NCBI GenBank assembly: GCA_001579985.1
Contig: LRSR01012541.1
Span: 1-41,602 of the forward strand
Direction of reading: 5' to 3'
DNA from: Hypsibius dujardini
Taxonomy: Eukaryota; Tardigrada; Eutardigrada; Parachela; Hypsibiidae
DNA: 41,602 bases
The notes beneath the pieces are model-generated. The model was not told the origin of the DNA. It was given only the letters and a program-made list of their open reading frames with translations, and did no database searches. Every line of letters begins with the position of its first letter. Position 1 is the first letter of the stretch. The translations under genes were made by a program, and so were the position numbers. Positions 1 through 11,036 of the stretch are shown here, one piece after another.

Positions 1-86
1 CTGTGTCTGTGTCTGTGTCTGTGTCTGTGTCTGTGTCTGTGTCTGTGTCGGTGTCTGTGTCTGTGTCTGTGTCTGTGTCTGTCTGT
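1..86. repeat. (CTGTGT)n hexanucleotide microsatellite
   Basis: An almost pure CTGTGT hexamer array runs from the first base, with one CGGTGT variant near 49-54, and decays into CTGTCTGT at its right edge. It is cut by the window boundary, so its real length is unknown. Confidence 0.95.
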
Positions 87-647
87 TAGTTAGTCTGTGG
101 TGGTCCAGTTTTTAATTTCGATGTTTGTGGGTCAGACCGAGGAGATGGTTTAGTGGGCGAAGAGGATGTTGCTTTGCTGTGCGTGTGTGATATGCAAAAG
201 AGCGAGAAATCTTTCCCTCTCTCCGGAATTGAAGCAGAACGAGATGCGCTCTCTCTGGTATCGGAACCGCACAGCCGGAAAACTATCGCGCTCATTTGCT
301 GTTTCCTTTCTCTCGGCATTGATGTTAACATATTTTACGATACATTTCTCAGTTACTGTTTTTCCGGTCCCGGTCAGTCAGTCAGTCAATTTTATCAGCT
401 TCGAGTTCATTGCATCATAAGGTATTCAGAACACTGGTTGTTGGGTACTGTCAGTGCTAGTCTCTTTTTGCTCGTAAAACAAAAGCAATTTCACAGCTCA
501 ACAGTCCCAAACAGTTAGGCGTGGACTGCTGGAAACAGTCTAAGAACAGATTAATCGATTAGCAAACTTTCTGAAACTAAACCTCATGAAGGTAAAACAA
601 AAAGCCATGACTGCTCTGTGAGAAGAAAAGCGGAAAAACAGTAATTC
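87..647. other. gene-free stretch, no recognised feature
   Basis: No coding exon, transposon end or RNA gene could be recognised here. Short open frames exist on both strands but none has a recognisable motif or splice context. It lies downstream of SDE2 (minus strand) and may hold part of its 3' flank. Confidence 0.5.
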
Positions 648-950
648 ATTACAATAACACTGTACAGTAACACAGTACAGTAACACAGTACAGTAACACA
701 GTACAGTAACACAGTACAGTAAACATACATAATCCATTACAGTAATACAGTACAGTAATTCATTACAGTAACACAGTACAGTAATGTAGTACAGTAATAC
801 ATTACAGTAATACAGTACAGTAATGTAGTAGAGTAATCCAGTGCAGTAATGTAGTACAGTAATCAGTACAGTAATACAGTACAGTAATCCAGTGCAGTAA
901 TGCAGTACAGTAATGCAGTACAGTAATGCAGTACAGTAATGCAGTACATT
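648..950. repeat. CAGTACAGTAA-type minisatellite
   Basis: About 300 bp of a degenerate 10-15 bp unit built on CAGTACAGTAAYA, with variants such as TGTAGTACAGTAAT and CCAGTGCAGTAAT. It ends about 35 bp before the SDE2 stop codon, so it probably overlaps the SDE2 3' UTR or polyadenylation region. Confidence 0.9.
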
Positions 951-983
951 CAGCTGTGTGAGAAGGCGACGGGGTGGAGTGGT

Positions 984-3224
984 CTATTTTGATTCTTCTT
1001 CACTATCCTCTGAATCATCATCCACTCCCAACCTGGAAAGGAGAATAAAGGAAACGGTTGCGGTGGAATTTGAGATAACGTCTCCCTTGGCCTCGCCCTA
1101 TGGCACAATCAAACTAAGCTAACTTTTAGCTTTTAAAGAAATTATGATACAAGCTTCAGTTAAAAAACTAAAATAAGAGCGTTAACTTTTACTTTGAAGA
1201 AACTAACTTAAAACTGACTTAAGTTTTAATTAGAGAAATTAACCTACAATCTACCGTTAAAGAAACTAAATTAAACGTTTTGGTTTAAGAACCTAAACTA
1301 AGAACTTTTGTTAAAGAACCTGAACCAAAAGTTTCAGTTAAAGAACGTAACCTGCCGAATTTCAGTTCATCGAAAATCGAACGATCGCTAAAGACTTGTG
1401 ATTATATAAAAACCTTGACCTTGGAACTTTAGGCGAAAACAGGAGCGAAAAACGGAACGCACACATACAAATGGCCACAATTTTGGGTGGTCTGAGTTTG
1501 AGCCACTCTTGGCCACAATTTTGGGTGGTCTGAGTTTGAGCCATCAGGGTGGTCTGAGTTTGAGCCATCAGGGTGGTCTGAGTTTGAGCCATCAGGGTGG
1601 TCTGAGTTTGAGCCACTCTTGGCCTTAATTTTGGGTGGTAGAGTTCGAGCCATCAGGGTGGTCTGAGTTTGAGCCACTCTTGGCTACAACTTGCCAATGC
1701 TTGAAGTGAGGACTGCATGGTCAGCTGTGGTCAAGATCGCATGCGCGCGATGACTTATTCGGCTCGAACTCGGACCATCCTTTTTGGCGTAAAGTCTGCC
1801 ACCGAAAGTTGTGGTCATGTTTGTATGTAATAAGACAACTCACCAGCCTTTCATGCGTTTAGATCCCATGTTGTTGATCATCGGGTCTTCGTGTTTCCGC
1901 TTTTTCTCAGCTTCATGTACAACTGCGACCGGTGTCGTCACTGCGCCGGTCGTGACGGTAGTTACATTCTCCGTTATTCTCTCCACACTGCCGTCGAAGG
2001 ATTCGGAAACCTTCGAAGTGGATGCAGTGGCAATCAAAAGTTCCGCAGGCTTGGAAGCCAACACTCGAATACCTGCAAAGACAGGAAACACTTCAGACCC
2101 TTTCAATCAACTCGACCACACTCAGCAAATGCCAGCTCAACCTACCTTCCTCAACGGCGCTAAACACCTTGTCGGGAATTCTCTTGCGCTCGGCCTCGTA
2201 CTCGGCGTCGTTGAAGTTGTGCTTCGGCTTGGATTGCAGCGTCGTCTTCAACTTCTGAATTTTTTCTTCCTTCTTTTTCTTCTTCTCTTTATCTTTCTCC
2301 GCCTGCTTCTCCACATATTCTTTCACCCTGTAGAAAAAAGCCACTTACCACAGGCTATACAAACATTAACATGCGACGAGACAACGGTATATGTAAAATG
2401 GTCGAGAAGCGGTTCGATTGATTGGTTGATTGCCAGAAATAAAAAATTAACATTGAACTGAATACGTTGATTGGTTGATTAAACTGAAAATGCTGATTGG
2501 TTGATTAAACTGAAAACGTTGATTGGTTGATTGAACTGAATGCGTTGCTTGGTTGATTGAACTGAGTACGTTGCTTGGTTGATTGAACTGAATACGTTGA
2601 TTGGTTGATTGAACTGAATACGTTGCTTGGTTGATTGACAAGTAAACCGAGTCGTGTCTTCTGGACTTACCGTTTCTCAGCTTTTACATTCCGCAAACGC
2701 CGACCGCTCAAATCGCGACAAGCGTCCTGGTTCCTGTTTTTGCTGATCTGCGAGCCAAAAGAGCGTAGCAACGATCCAAAACCTAAATGTAAAAGCCTTT
2801 AATCAAGATAATCAAGCAATCAAACACACAACCACAGCGCGAAGTTACGATCGTCCAGTACCTCCTTTTCCACCGAGCACACGGCATTGCACAGTGTATT
2901 CCCGGTCAGCCTCGAGTGCACAATCATCGCCCACAAGTCGTCCGTTGCTGATCACATAGAAAAGCTCCGTGGAATCCTAAATGGAAAAAAGTTTCGGGTT
3001 TAAAAAGTGAGGAGAGCTCCTCAGACTTTTTTCCTCACCTTCCAGTCAAGTTGCACGGAATCGGATAGTAACAGCGACTTTAATCCTCGCACGGTCGGTT
3101 CCCAAACAGAAGGGTTGATAGTTAAACAGGACATCCTCCGCGGGGCTTCTGCGGCAAAGGGAAAACGGACGAAAACAGACCTCTCCCTCTGGGAAAGAGG
3201 AACTGTCATTCTCGAAGACTCCAT
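984..3224 (-). CDS. SDE2: SDE2-like protein (ubiquitin-fold, splicing and genome-stability factor)
   Basis: Six exons on the minus strand: 3224-3039, 2976-2862, 2782-2671, 2327-2146, 2072-1844 and 1032-984, all with GT..AG introns and compatible phases, giving 290 residues. Residues 1-98 form the ubiquitin-like part ending in GGKG (97-100), the site where SDE2 proteins are cleaved after GG by deubiquitinases. Then come the family motif [13 protein letters not shown] (about 102-114) and [10 protein letters not shown], a Lys/Glu-rich helix in exon 4 (about 139-175), and a C-terminal [19 protein letters not shown] segment. In fission yeast Sde2 aids excision of particular introns; in human cells it is linked to PCNA and replication stress. 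The long vertebrate C-terminus with its SAP domain is absent, so this resembles the compact form. The ATG at 3224 was chosen because it opens the ubiquitin-like exon; the ATG at 3209 is an alternative. It is head-to-head with PDCD4. Confidence 0.88.
1488..1690. repeat. 24-bp minisatellite in SDE2 intron 5
   Basis: Tandem units of roughly GGGTGGTCTGAGTTTGAGCCATCA are repeated about six times, interspersed with a longer variant containing CTCTTGGCCACAATTTT. They lie inside the 811-bp last intron of SDE2 (1033-1843). The rest of that intron (about 1080-1400) is AT-rich with loosely repeated TTAAAGAAACTAA-like words. Confidence 0.9.
2402..2645. repeat. 26-bp TTGATTGGTTGATT minisatellite in SDE2 intron 3
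   Basis: About seven units of a 26-27 bp motif (TTGATTGGTTGATTGAACTGAATACG, with GCTTGG variants) fill most of SDE2 intron 3 (2328-2670). Read in other frames it gives a spurious Asn/Gln-rich peptide. Confidence 0.9.
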
Positions 3225-3435
3225 TCTCAACGCGCAAATGTTTTTGTCGATAATAAACAAATAAAAGTATGTTTCCCGTAGATTCGAATGAAGCAGATAA
3301 AATATCTTAACTTCCAGGAAATTCAATCAGAATGAAAACAATGGTGGACATCAAGTAGAAAGCTCTTTGCTGGCATGGTGAAACATACATAAAAAAACAT
3401 GCGATTGAATGCACAATGTCCTAGCCTTAAAAGAA

Positions 3436-3722
3436 ATTTCCCTGTCAGCAGTACGGATTCCACCGGTTACGATTCCAGTGGAAGTTGGACAGTGTAAATA
3501 GCATTAGTTCATTTCAATTGGAAGTGGAGTTTCCAATCCACATGCCGCATTCGATTCGGTTGGCTTGTCCACATGCCTTTTACAGAATTTTCCCTGTCAG
3601 CAATAGGGATTCCACCGGTTACGACTCCAGTGGCAGTTGGACAGTGTAAATAGCAATGGTTCATTCCAATTGGAAGTGGAGTTTTCTGTCCACATGCCGC
3701 ATTCGGTTCGGCTGGTTTGCAG
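3436..3722. repeat. 152-bp-offset tandem duplication upstream of PDCD4
   Basis: About 130 bp beginning CCCTGTCAGCA..GGATTCCACCGG at 3440 recurs at 3592 with a few substitutions. Both copies keep the core TTGGACAGTGTAAATAGCA, the element CAATTGGAAGTGGAG and the block CCACATGCCGCATTCG. The copies lie in the divergent promoter interval. Confidence 0.9.
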
Positions 3723-3855
3723 CCAGCTGACGAGCTCGCATCACTTTGTTTACACACGGCGATCTGCGACTCTTCTAGAAACGATCACTTTAGATTTTAA
3801 TTTTTTTCCGATCGATCACGTACTGCAACGTCCCACCTGTCCGTATCGAATTAGC

Positions 3856-3900
3856 CCCCCTTTCTTTATCCTCTACCTTTTCTCCTCACCTCACAGCACA
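3856..3900 (+). promoter_or_regulatory. acceptor-like site 4 nt before the PDCD4 ATG
   Basis: A nearly uninterrupted pyrimidine stretch from about 3856 ends in CCTCACAG at 3896, followed by CACA and the ATG at 3901. It has the form of a strong 3' splice site. A 5'-UTR intron or a spliced-leader acceptor would both explain it; no donor was identified upstream. Confidence 0.5.
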
Positions 3901-4629
3901 ATGTCTTCGCATGCCATTCACCAGGCAGGGAACCGTAGCGGAGGTGCCAACTCAGCAGCCGCGGGGACTGCCAAGCAGAAGAGCGCCGAAGAGACCGAAG
4001 TGGACGAACTGATTCAGCAGCTCTCGACGTCGGAGACCCCGGAAGTCCAGCCGGGCGCCGCCGCTGAGGCTGCGGCGAAGGTGAATGCGGCTCAACCGAA
4101 GCACGGGAAGCGTCACTTGGTCGGGAAGGTCGCCGGCGCGGCCGCGTCGCACAACCCGAAGAAGGACGCCGCGGTGACGAAGAACAGTCGCAAACCGCGC
4201 AACGGCACGGGACGGGGACTGGCGAAGAAGGGTGGCGCCGGCGGGAAGGGAGTGTGGGGTAAGATCGGCGATGAAATGGACGACTACGAGGAAGACGAGG
4301 AGGCCGAGGATGAGCCGAACGATTACGACAAGACGCAAGCGCAAAAGGTGGGTGTGGGAGGCTTTTTGACATGGCCTTGTGCTTAAATGTCTTGGGGAAA
4401 TGCAGGGGGTTTGCTTGGGGAAGAGGTTTTTGCTTGTCGAGAAAGGAAAAATGGAGAGCTCAAATATGTCAACGGTGTCGCTACTTGTAGCTGCGCTGTA
4501 ATTTCCATCGCCTTCCTGTTAATCAGAACATTTTATGGGATTAGGAGAAACTGCTTTTGATATATTATGCGTCAACTGTAAGATTTTCTTCTAATCTGAT
4601 CAGTTTCCTTGATTTGTATGAAATGTCTA

Positions 4630-4667
<38 letters not shown>

Positions 4668-7124
4668 TTGATTAATAGATGGATTGATAATTCTTTTTCG
4701 TCGATTTGCCTTCCGTTTTGCCTTTTGCTTGTTACAAGTATTTTTGTTACTTGAAAGTTGTCTATTGGAATATTTAGCAAGAATTGCTCAAGATCCGGGT
4801 TTTCGCTTCCCGCATGGGGTCAGTGTATGGTGTGACTGCGAATAAGATTTAAAATTAATGAACAGTAGATGCTTGATTGATTGATTGACGCTACAGGTCT
4901 GTCTGCTTGATTCTCACGCAGATTGGAAAATGGTTTGGGATGGAGCGAGTTAGCAAAACCAGAGGTGTTTTTTAGTGATTTCCAAGCGTTATTTTGGGGT
5001 TGGTTGAATTGAGGTCGGGGATTGATTAGAGATGCCTGTGGGGGATCCGTGTAATGTAAACATGTGTGCCTGGATGTTGTTGTGTGTCTTTGTGATTACG
5101 CGCATGTTATCGCTTTTCGATAAAGTGTACAAGTACAAGTACAAGCGTATGTGTTTGTGTCACCTAGATTTTCCGGTTTTATAGCTCGGCGCTTACATCG
5201 TTTTTCGGGGAAGGAGCTCTTGACTCCGCTGCTGTTGATGTTTGTCCGGTTTTATTTCAAGTTCGTTGTGTCAATTTATGACGCTGGTGTTTGTGCGTGA
5301 ATTTTCGCCAAGCATTTCGTGGGGGAAAAAAATATAAATTAATATTGAATTCAGCAGAATTCCGTATCGAGCGAGTATCAATTGATTGCTACCAAGTTAT
5401 AGCTGATTGATTGATTGATTTTTGTGTTAGGCGATTGTTGCTACCAAGTTATACCTGATTGATTGATTGCTTGGCCAGGTCTCAACTTTTCTTGCTTTCC
5501 CTGCTTTAACAGGTGTTGTCTTTTGTATTTCAGGAGGAAATCACAAAGATTGACCAACTACGCGCCGCGCTCGCTCCGATTCTCAACGAATTCTACAACC
5601 ACGGCAAGACCGCCGAAGTGGTCCGCTTCCTCGAAAGCATTTCTATTAAGCCGGCGCTCGTGCCGATGATCGCCTACATTGCCGTGGACCACTCGCTGGA
5701 CAAGAAGGCGTCGGAACGCGAACTGACTTCCACTCTGTTGGCGGAACTGTATGACGTCTTGCTGAGTGAGGAGCAGTTTGAGGAGGCCGTGGATGAGCTG
5801 CTGAAGAATTTGGCGGATTTGCAGCGCGACTGCCCGACGGCACTGGAGATTGTCGCCAATTACACGGCTCGCTTGATTGCCGACGACTGCTTGGCGCCCA
5901 AGTTCTTGGAGGTTCGACGGGAGAAGTTGGCGGCACAGGGCGACGCGAAAGACGCCTTGGCGGCGCTGGCTAAGGCCGCGGTTTTAGTCAACATGAATCA
6001 CGGCCTGGTCCGTTTGGACAATGTCTGGGGCGTGAGTGGAGGCATTCGCCCGGTCAAACATCTCATCAAGAAGATGAACCAGATTCTGAAGGAATACGTT
6101 GCTAGCTCTGGTAAGAGCAATTACAGTTTTGTGTTGTTTAGATTACTTAAATTATTTAAATTGTAATTTAAAATAGACCAAGCTAGGTCTTTAAATTATT
6201 TTTGTTTCAGTTTAAAATCATACGCCTGCCCACGTGTTGATTTTTAATTAATTCTAGTCATTATCAGTAAAATCATCAAGTCAGCGGTGATGTCAAGTTA
6301 AAGCTGAAGTAAAATACCGAAAAGTCTTTATTTTAAATTTTAAATTAAATAATTTTAAGTTTTAAATTAAATCATTTAACGTTTTAAATTAAATCATTTT
6401 AAGTTTTATATTAAATCATTTTAAGTTTAATTTAAAACCAGACTATGATCCCTTGCTGGGCTTTAATTTAATTCAATTTTCTGAGTATTTATTTAAAGAC
6501 ATTACTATCGATTCACTACAAATTCAATTCTGAAACGTTTTTTTAGAAAATGGAGTGATGTTTCAGCTTGTCTTGGACTTTTTGTCAGTCGTCTAACGAG
6601 TACTTTGTGGTCAAATCTCCACTTACCGTCGCATCTTGGCTCATCCTTCCATCTTGTCTTTTTCAGGTGATGTGATGGAGGCCTTGCGCTGCCTGCGTGA
6701 ACTGCAGGTGCCCCATTTCCACCACGAATTCGTCTACGAAGCCCTGCTGGAGGTGATGGAGAACGGCTCGGAGCGCGCCTTTGACCTCCTGCTGAAGCTG
6801 CTGAAGGAGGCCGCCAACGAGTCCATTCTCACTGTGGACCAGATCAACACCGGCTTCCAGCGCGTCTACGACGACCTGGTGGACATTGTCCTGGACGTGC
6901 CGTCGGCGTACACGGCCACCGAGAAGTTTGCCACTCAGTGCCAGCTGCAGGGCATCATCGGGCAGGATCTGCTGAAGAAGTTTCCGCAGCGCGGACGCAA
7001 GCGCTACGCCTCGGAGAACGACGGCGGCCGCCTCAAGGAGGAGGTCGACGACGAACTGGAAAAGTTCCGCGAACGCGCCGCCAGCAATGCCGCTCACATT
7101 GAGGAGGACGAGGAGGACGATTGA
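3901..7124 (+). CDS. PDCD4: programmed cell death protein 4 (two MA3 domains)
   Basis: Three exons, 3901-4347, 5534-6110 and 6667-7124, join in phase to 494 codons (493 residues; human PDCD4 has 469). The N-terminal exon is Ala/Lys-rich and carries the diagnostic GRGLAKKGGAGGKGVWG block at residues 104-120, followed by an acidic stretch. Exon 2 gives the first MA3 domain (about 155-275) and the linker VRLDNVWGVSGG. The second MA3 spans the exon 2/3 junction and contains LQVPHFHHEFVYEA, then RGRKRYASENDGGRLK and an acidic C-terminus. PDCD4 proteins bind the helicase eIF4A through their MA3 domains and repress cap-dependent translation in the cytoplasm, and also bind RNA through the basic N-terminus. 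Exons are markedly GC-rich compared with the AT-rich introns. I see no obvious copy of the vertebrate phosphodegron. Its 3' end was duplicated downstream of CHMP4 (34710 onward). Confidence 0.95.
4628..4685. repeat. (TGAT)n tract in PDCD4 intron 1
   Basis: TTGATTGATTGATTGATTGG-type tetranucleotide repeat. Shorter TGATTGATTGATT tracts recur in the same 1186-bp intron near 4873-4888, 5401-5420 and 5455-5468. Apart from these and a GTACAAGTACAAGTACAAG run (about 5127-5145), nothing else was recognised in the intron. Confidence 0.9.
6325..6430. repeat. AT-rich tandem repeat in PDCD4 intron 2
   Basis: A unit of about 30 bp resembling TTTTAAGTTTTAAATTAAATCA is repeated about four times in the 556-bp second intron (6111-6666). 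No coding content. Confidence 0.85.
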
Positions 7125-7629
7125 GTGGAAGAATGACGATGATGTAAAGAGGACAAGGAGGAGTCGCTTTCCAGAATGTAGTCTACGTTTTCCATCCTTT
7201 TCCTTCAACACAATCACACACATACACCTCCCAGTTCGTTGGTTTTCTAGTTTGTTCTCTGTCCCTTTCTTCGTTTTTCTCTTTTATTTAGCGAATCCGC
7301 GTACATACGATGTGCAGTTTTCGTAGAAGTACACCACTACACACGCGCTAGAGCTCAGGTCTGCTGAATTGGTATTGCTTATGGAACTCTTTGCTGGGCT
7401 TGCCGCGAGGGGGCGCCAGTGACGAGAAAGCTTTTTTGTTGGGGATGAATGAATAAGCCGTTCTTTCGTGTGAGTGAATGGTGGCCAGCTTGTTCTTATA
7501 CCAGTACCAGTACATGCAGATCACCTTCTCGTGAAGTAACTTTAGTTTTCTCCTCCAAATTGGTTGTTATTTTCTGAATAACATTCTGAATAATGAATTG
7601 GACACACCGAGGGTTTGTCCTTCAGTTGT
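7125..7629 (+). other. PDCD4 3' UTR and flank (parent of a downstream duplication)
   Basis: Directly follows the PDCD4 stop codon. The interval 7064-7512 (last coding bases plus about 390 bp of 3' flank) is the parent of the copy at 34710-35508. There is no canonical AATAAA in the first few hundred bases; GAATGAATAAGCC near 7445 is the nearest candidate polyadenylation word, which is weak evidence. Confidence 0.6.
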
Positions 7630-8319
7630 GAGGTGCGACAATTCGGACATATGATAAACTACGTCATGATATCGATCGCCCGTGTTGGTTATGACCATGA
7701 CGGCTGGACAGTGGCTAGACCGCCACCAGACGCTCACCATTCGCTATTCGCTCACGCTAAGAAAGCGTTTGTTGTCGCTTGGGCCTATCGTGGAAACACT
7801 ATTTCCGTCGCAGCAATCATCCATCATTGCATTGCATTCCATTCCAAACCTATCATTTCGTTATTTTGTGTTTCTTGTCATACTGAATCAGTTATTTTGT
7901 TTCGTCGTATTTGCCCACTAATCTCTTACTAGTTGATGAGTTTCCCGTTTGAATTTCAATTCCGCTCTCACTAGATGGATCAGCTGATGCCCGGTGGCAA
8001 GCTTTAGAAATGGCAGCGGTCGGCGATCGTTATTTGTAAAAATAGTGCAGACTGTAGAGTAATAACTTTTACTCCGAACAATGGGCACAATTGTGAATTA
8101 GATCTGTTGATATTCTAGCTCAAAATCTTTTAAGACTCTTATAGCACGCAGTTTCTAACGTCACTAATTGTGGGTGTCTATTATGCAGGCGATTTCGAAG
8201 AAGCCTTTTAGACAATTCTAGAACGTTATTTTCATTTGCGAAAATACTAGTAGCGTCTTCATCCCTTGTTGATGGCTGAGTGAATGCAATGCGGCGATGA
8301 TTCTTATCAGCTCGATACT

Positions 8320-8403
8320 CTTGTCTGTCTGTCTGTCTGCCTGTCTGTCTGTCTGCCTGCCTGTCTGCCTGTCTGTCTGTTTGTCTGTCTGGTTGTTTGT
8401 CTT
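8320..8403. repeat. (CTGT)n/(CTGC) microsatellite
   Basis: CTGTCTGTCTGCCTGTCTG-type tetranucleotide array, grading into GTTTGT at its right side. It lies between two conserved blocks of the left family copy and is absent from the right copy. Confidence 0.92.
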
Positions 8404-8475
8404 TTGAAGTTTTGTCTGTTTTCTTGTCCGAGTATCAAGACCCCGTTTGCTTATAAGGGTCCCAAACAATTTCAG

Positions 8476-8915
8476 GAAATAGATGCGGATCATTCTCTGG
8501 AGGGGCTTTCCACTGCGAGCAAGCAGCAGGACGTCAGCAATTTTAGGACAGGCAATGGCAATTTCGGAATCTCGGACGACGATGGAGACAGCCTACCGGA
8601 GATTCTGCAGAAATGCGACGCGATTTCCAGTGACCTTCTTAATTTTCCGACGGTTTACCTTGAAGCGGCGGGGAGGTGGAAACACGGGACAAGAACGGGT
8701 TGACTAAAGGCAATTGCCTCAACAACCGGGTGATTCAATTTGTTATAGAAATCATGACGCTGTCTTCGAACCCTAACAGCTTGCGATATTTTATGCCTAA
8801 CTTTGCGATGTGGAAGCTGCTGAACAGCCGATTTCCTCGAAATATCGCGTAGCACTCAGAAGGTAGATCTTTTCAGCTTCGAGTATCTGGTCAATCCGAT
8901 ATTTGATCCAATGAC
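8476..8915 (+). pseudogene. Ulp1/C48-like protease exon, left copy (degenerate)
   Basis: An exon-shaped block: TTTCAG acceptor ending at 8475 and a GAC/GTGAGT donor after 8915. It encodes GISDDDGDSLPEILQKCDAI and, after frameshifts and stops near 8700-8760, a segment matching the right copy's LNDRVLQFVIEIM. The pattern 'LND.V..F.....' followed by aromatic residues and MWKLLNSR resembles the N-terminal part of Ulp1/SENP (C48) peptidases (WLND.VIN.Y). The last residues, FEYLVNPIFDPMT, sit where C48 proteins approach the catalytic His, which would be in a later exon. Family assignment is inference from motif shape. The frame is broken, so I call it a pseudogene. Confidence 0.55.
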
Positions 8916-10465
8916 GTGAGTACATGTGGTACTAGTACAGTACACTAATAAGTTAGTAACCGAACCGACTAACTATGCGGTGTAACAATTTCAACGGTAG
9001 AACTGGTTTTCAAGATTTAAATAAAAATGTTATTTTAGTTGAGCCATTGTGAACAAAAAAATCGGGCGATCTTAAAACAAGTGTTTGTTGAAAATAATGA
9101 ATAAAGTTTTTAAAAACTGATAAAACATTGTTTGATTCTACAGTAACTGTACGCCATATAAAGTTCAGTGTGCTGGAATAAATGAAATGAAATAAGGTTT
9201 ATAAATGGTTGACTTGGCGGGTCGCCACACGATGGCAAGTCGTTAGTCTCAATTCAAGCGTTCAATCAATTTTATTCAACGGCGTCAAGCCTCTTTCATT
9301 GCTACAACGCTCTTGATTCTTCTCACAGCTGCCGCGATTAAAAATTTCAAAATTTCGATTCCTTTGCTCGTCAGCCTTCGATCTTTATTTCCCGCCATCA
9401 AAGTAAAAAAATAAATTATTGCTCTGGCTAATTTCTGAAATGTATGATGTATGGGTGACGCTGGAAATGGTTTTCTTTCTTATCGTTTTACCTGTGGCAG
9501 CTATGTTCGGCCAGATTTACTGCATTTTAACTGCACCAATAACCCAAATTGATGAAATTGATTTGAATTGAAATTGAATTGAAATAAAAATTCATTCTGC
9601 AAAAGTTGATTGCATACAGAATTTCGCTGGAAAAATGATAGACTCACAACTGATTGATGGGCTTTAATGATTGGTTGACATGTGGGGTTTAAATTGATGC
9701 TAATAATTACATCTTTTTTCTTGATTCATCGATTGGTTTGAGTACTCAACAGCACTGTAATAATCAATGAACCAAATAAAGCTTCCATTTTTGTGGGTTT
9801 GCGTTCATCTTTCTTTCTGCATCTACTGTCGGCCGAAATAAAATAAAGGCGTATTAAACATTCTCTTAGTTTGTTTAATTTTCAGGTTTTTTGCTAACAA
9901 ATTTTTTACGTACATTTTTTTTTAAAATTTTTTATTTTTTCTGATCCCCCTTTAAGGGTTGATTATAGGTCGGGAGTACGAAGTGGAACGCGTTCCTGCT
10001 TCTTTTTTATTAATTTTGTACACTGCTGATGGGTTTTAGCCTTTCTGTTTGTTATTATAGCTATGAGAAAATCAGGAACTTGAGATTTATATTTAGGTAT
10101 TTTTTTGAAATCTTTTTAAAGAGAAAAACAAAACTTTATTTTAGTTAGTATAATTTTAATCAGAATGATGATAAAAATGTTTTTTTTTGGGATCATTTAT
10201 GATTACGTAAGGCGCAGGTTGAGAAGGCGTATTAGCAAGAATTATTGCAAGGTGACAATTTGATCTCAAATTTTTGGTCGTTTAAATTTAGAGCGAATAA
10301 CATAATTAAGAATGTTCCTTTGTTGCTCTTCAGATGCCAAAGATGAAACAAAAGGTTCCAATGTTCTTGTGATCTGTAGAGAAAAATTACAGCAGTAGAA
10401 ATTGTTTTAAAAATATTATAAAACAAAGGGGAAATTTAAAGACTAAATCACAAGACTAATAAAAG
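8916..10465. other. AT-rich non-coding stretch in left arm
   Basis: Except for the last bases shared with the right arm (to about 8996), this is AT-rich sequence with no convincing exon, terminal repeat or RNA gene. It is absent from the right arm, so it was inserted in the left copy or lost from the right. Confidence 0.5.
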
Positions 10466-11036
10466 CCGCCGTTCACGGCAAAAATACAATAACTCTTGAT
10501 AACAATATTGTTGTTGCTCGCTTAATTTAATTTTAGATCGTACGTTGCTTCAGTAATCAGTATATCTTTTATGTTAAATGTAGACTAAATTTTGAATTGT
10601 CATTTTTTTATCTTGTCATTGGCTGGCAAAATTTGTTTTTCTAATCATTGGCACAGTGTTCTTTTCACTTGCTTTCAATCAACGTTGTACCTACAACGAA
10701 ATTATTTTAATCAGCTCTAGAGTGCGAGTACTCGTACAATTAATTCAATAGTTTTTCATTTTTGCAAATGTATTTTGAATAACTGAAGATTGTTAGGTGT
10801 ATGAATTCTCGTATTTGAGAGCTGTTAAGTGATCTGGTAAAAAGACATTGTAGGTTAAAAGTTGATTGAAAGCAATTAAACACAAACACTTTGCCATTTA
10901 CTAAGTATTCGATAACTGAAATTTAGTTGTATGAATATTCGCATCCTAAAGTACTGAAGCAACGTAACGATGTTAAATTAAATTAAGCTAGCAATAGCGG
11001 TATCAATAATGGTTTTAATTTTACCGTAAACGGTGT
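10466..11036. mobile_element. nonautonomous inverted-repeat element (about 571 bp)
   Basis: The left end (GCCGTTCACGGCAAAAATAC.. to ..ACGTTGCTTCAGTA, about 95 bp) is matched by the reverse complement of the right end (ACCGTTTACGGTAAAATT.. to ..ACGTTGCTTCAGTA), including the shared core CTTAATTTAATTTWA. The interior is AT-rich, has no coding capacity and carries short direct repeats (GTATGAAT..CG). Exact ends and target duplication are uncertain. Confidence 0.6.

Larger units (their letters stand above)
3225..3900. promoter_or_regulatory. divergent SDE2-PDCD4 promoter region
   Basis: Only 676 bp separate the start codons of SDE2 (minus) and PDCD4 (plus), so both promoters must lie here or upstream non-coding exons must be used. 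No convincing TATA box was seen. The stretch holds a 152-bp-offset direct duplication (listed separately) and ends in a pyrimidine tract and AG just before the PDCD4 ATG. Promoter function is inferred from gene arrangement only. Confidence 0.5.

Noticed and set aside
648-950. CRISPR-like array (also 1488-1690 and 2402-2645)
   Set aside because: Repeats are contiguous minisatellites without unique spacers, in a eukaryotic context.
1811-2461. 216-codon plus-strand open frame
   Set aside because: It is antisense to SDE2 exons 4 and 5 and their introns; Leu/Phe-rich shadow of the Lys/Glu-rich SDE2 helix.
3866-4372. Long minus-strand frames opposite PDCD4 exon 1 (also 6663-7223 opposite exon 3)
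   Set aside because: Open because the PDCD4 exons are GC-rich; no start context or recognisable domain, and PDCD4 on the plus strand is unambiguous.
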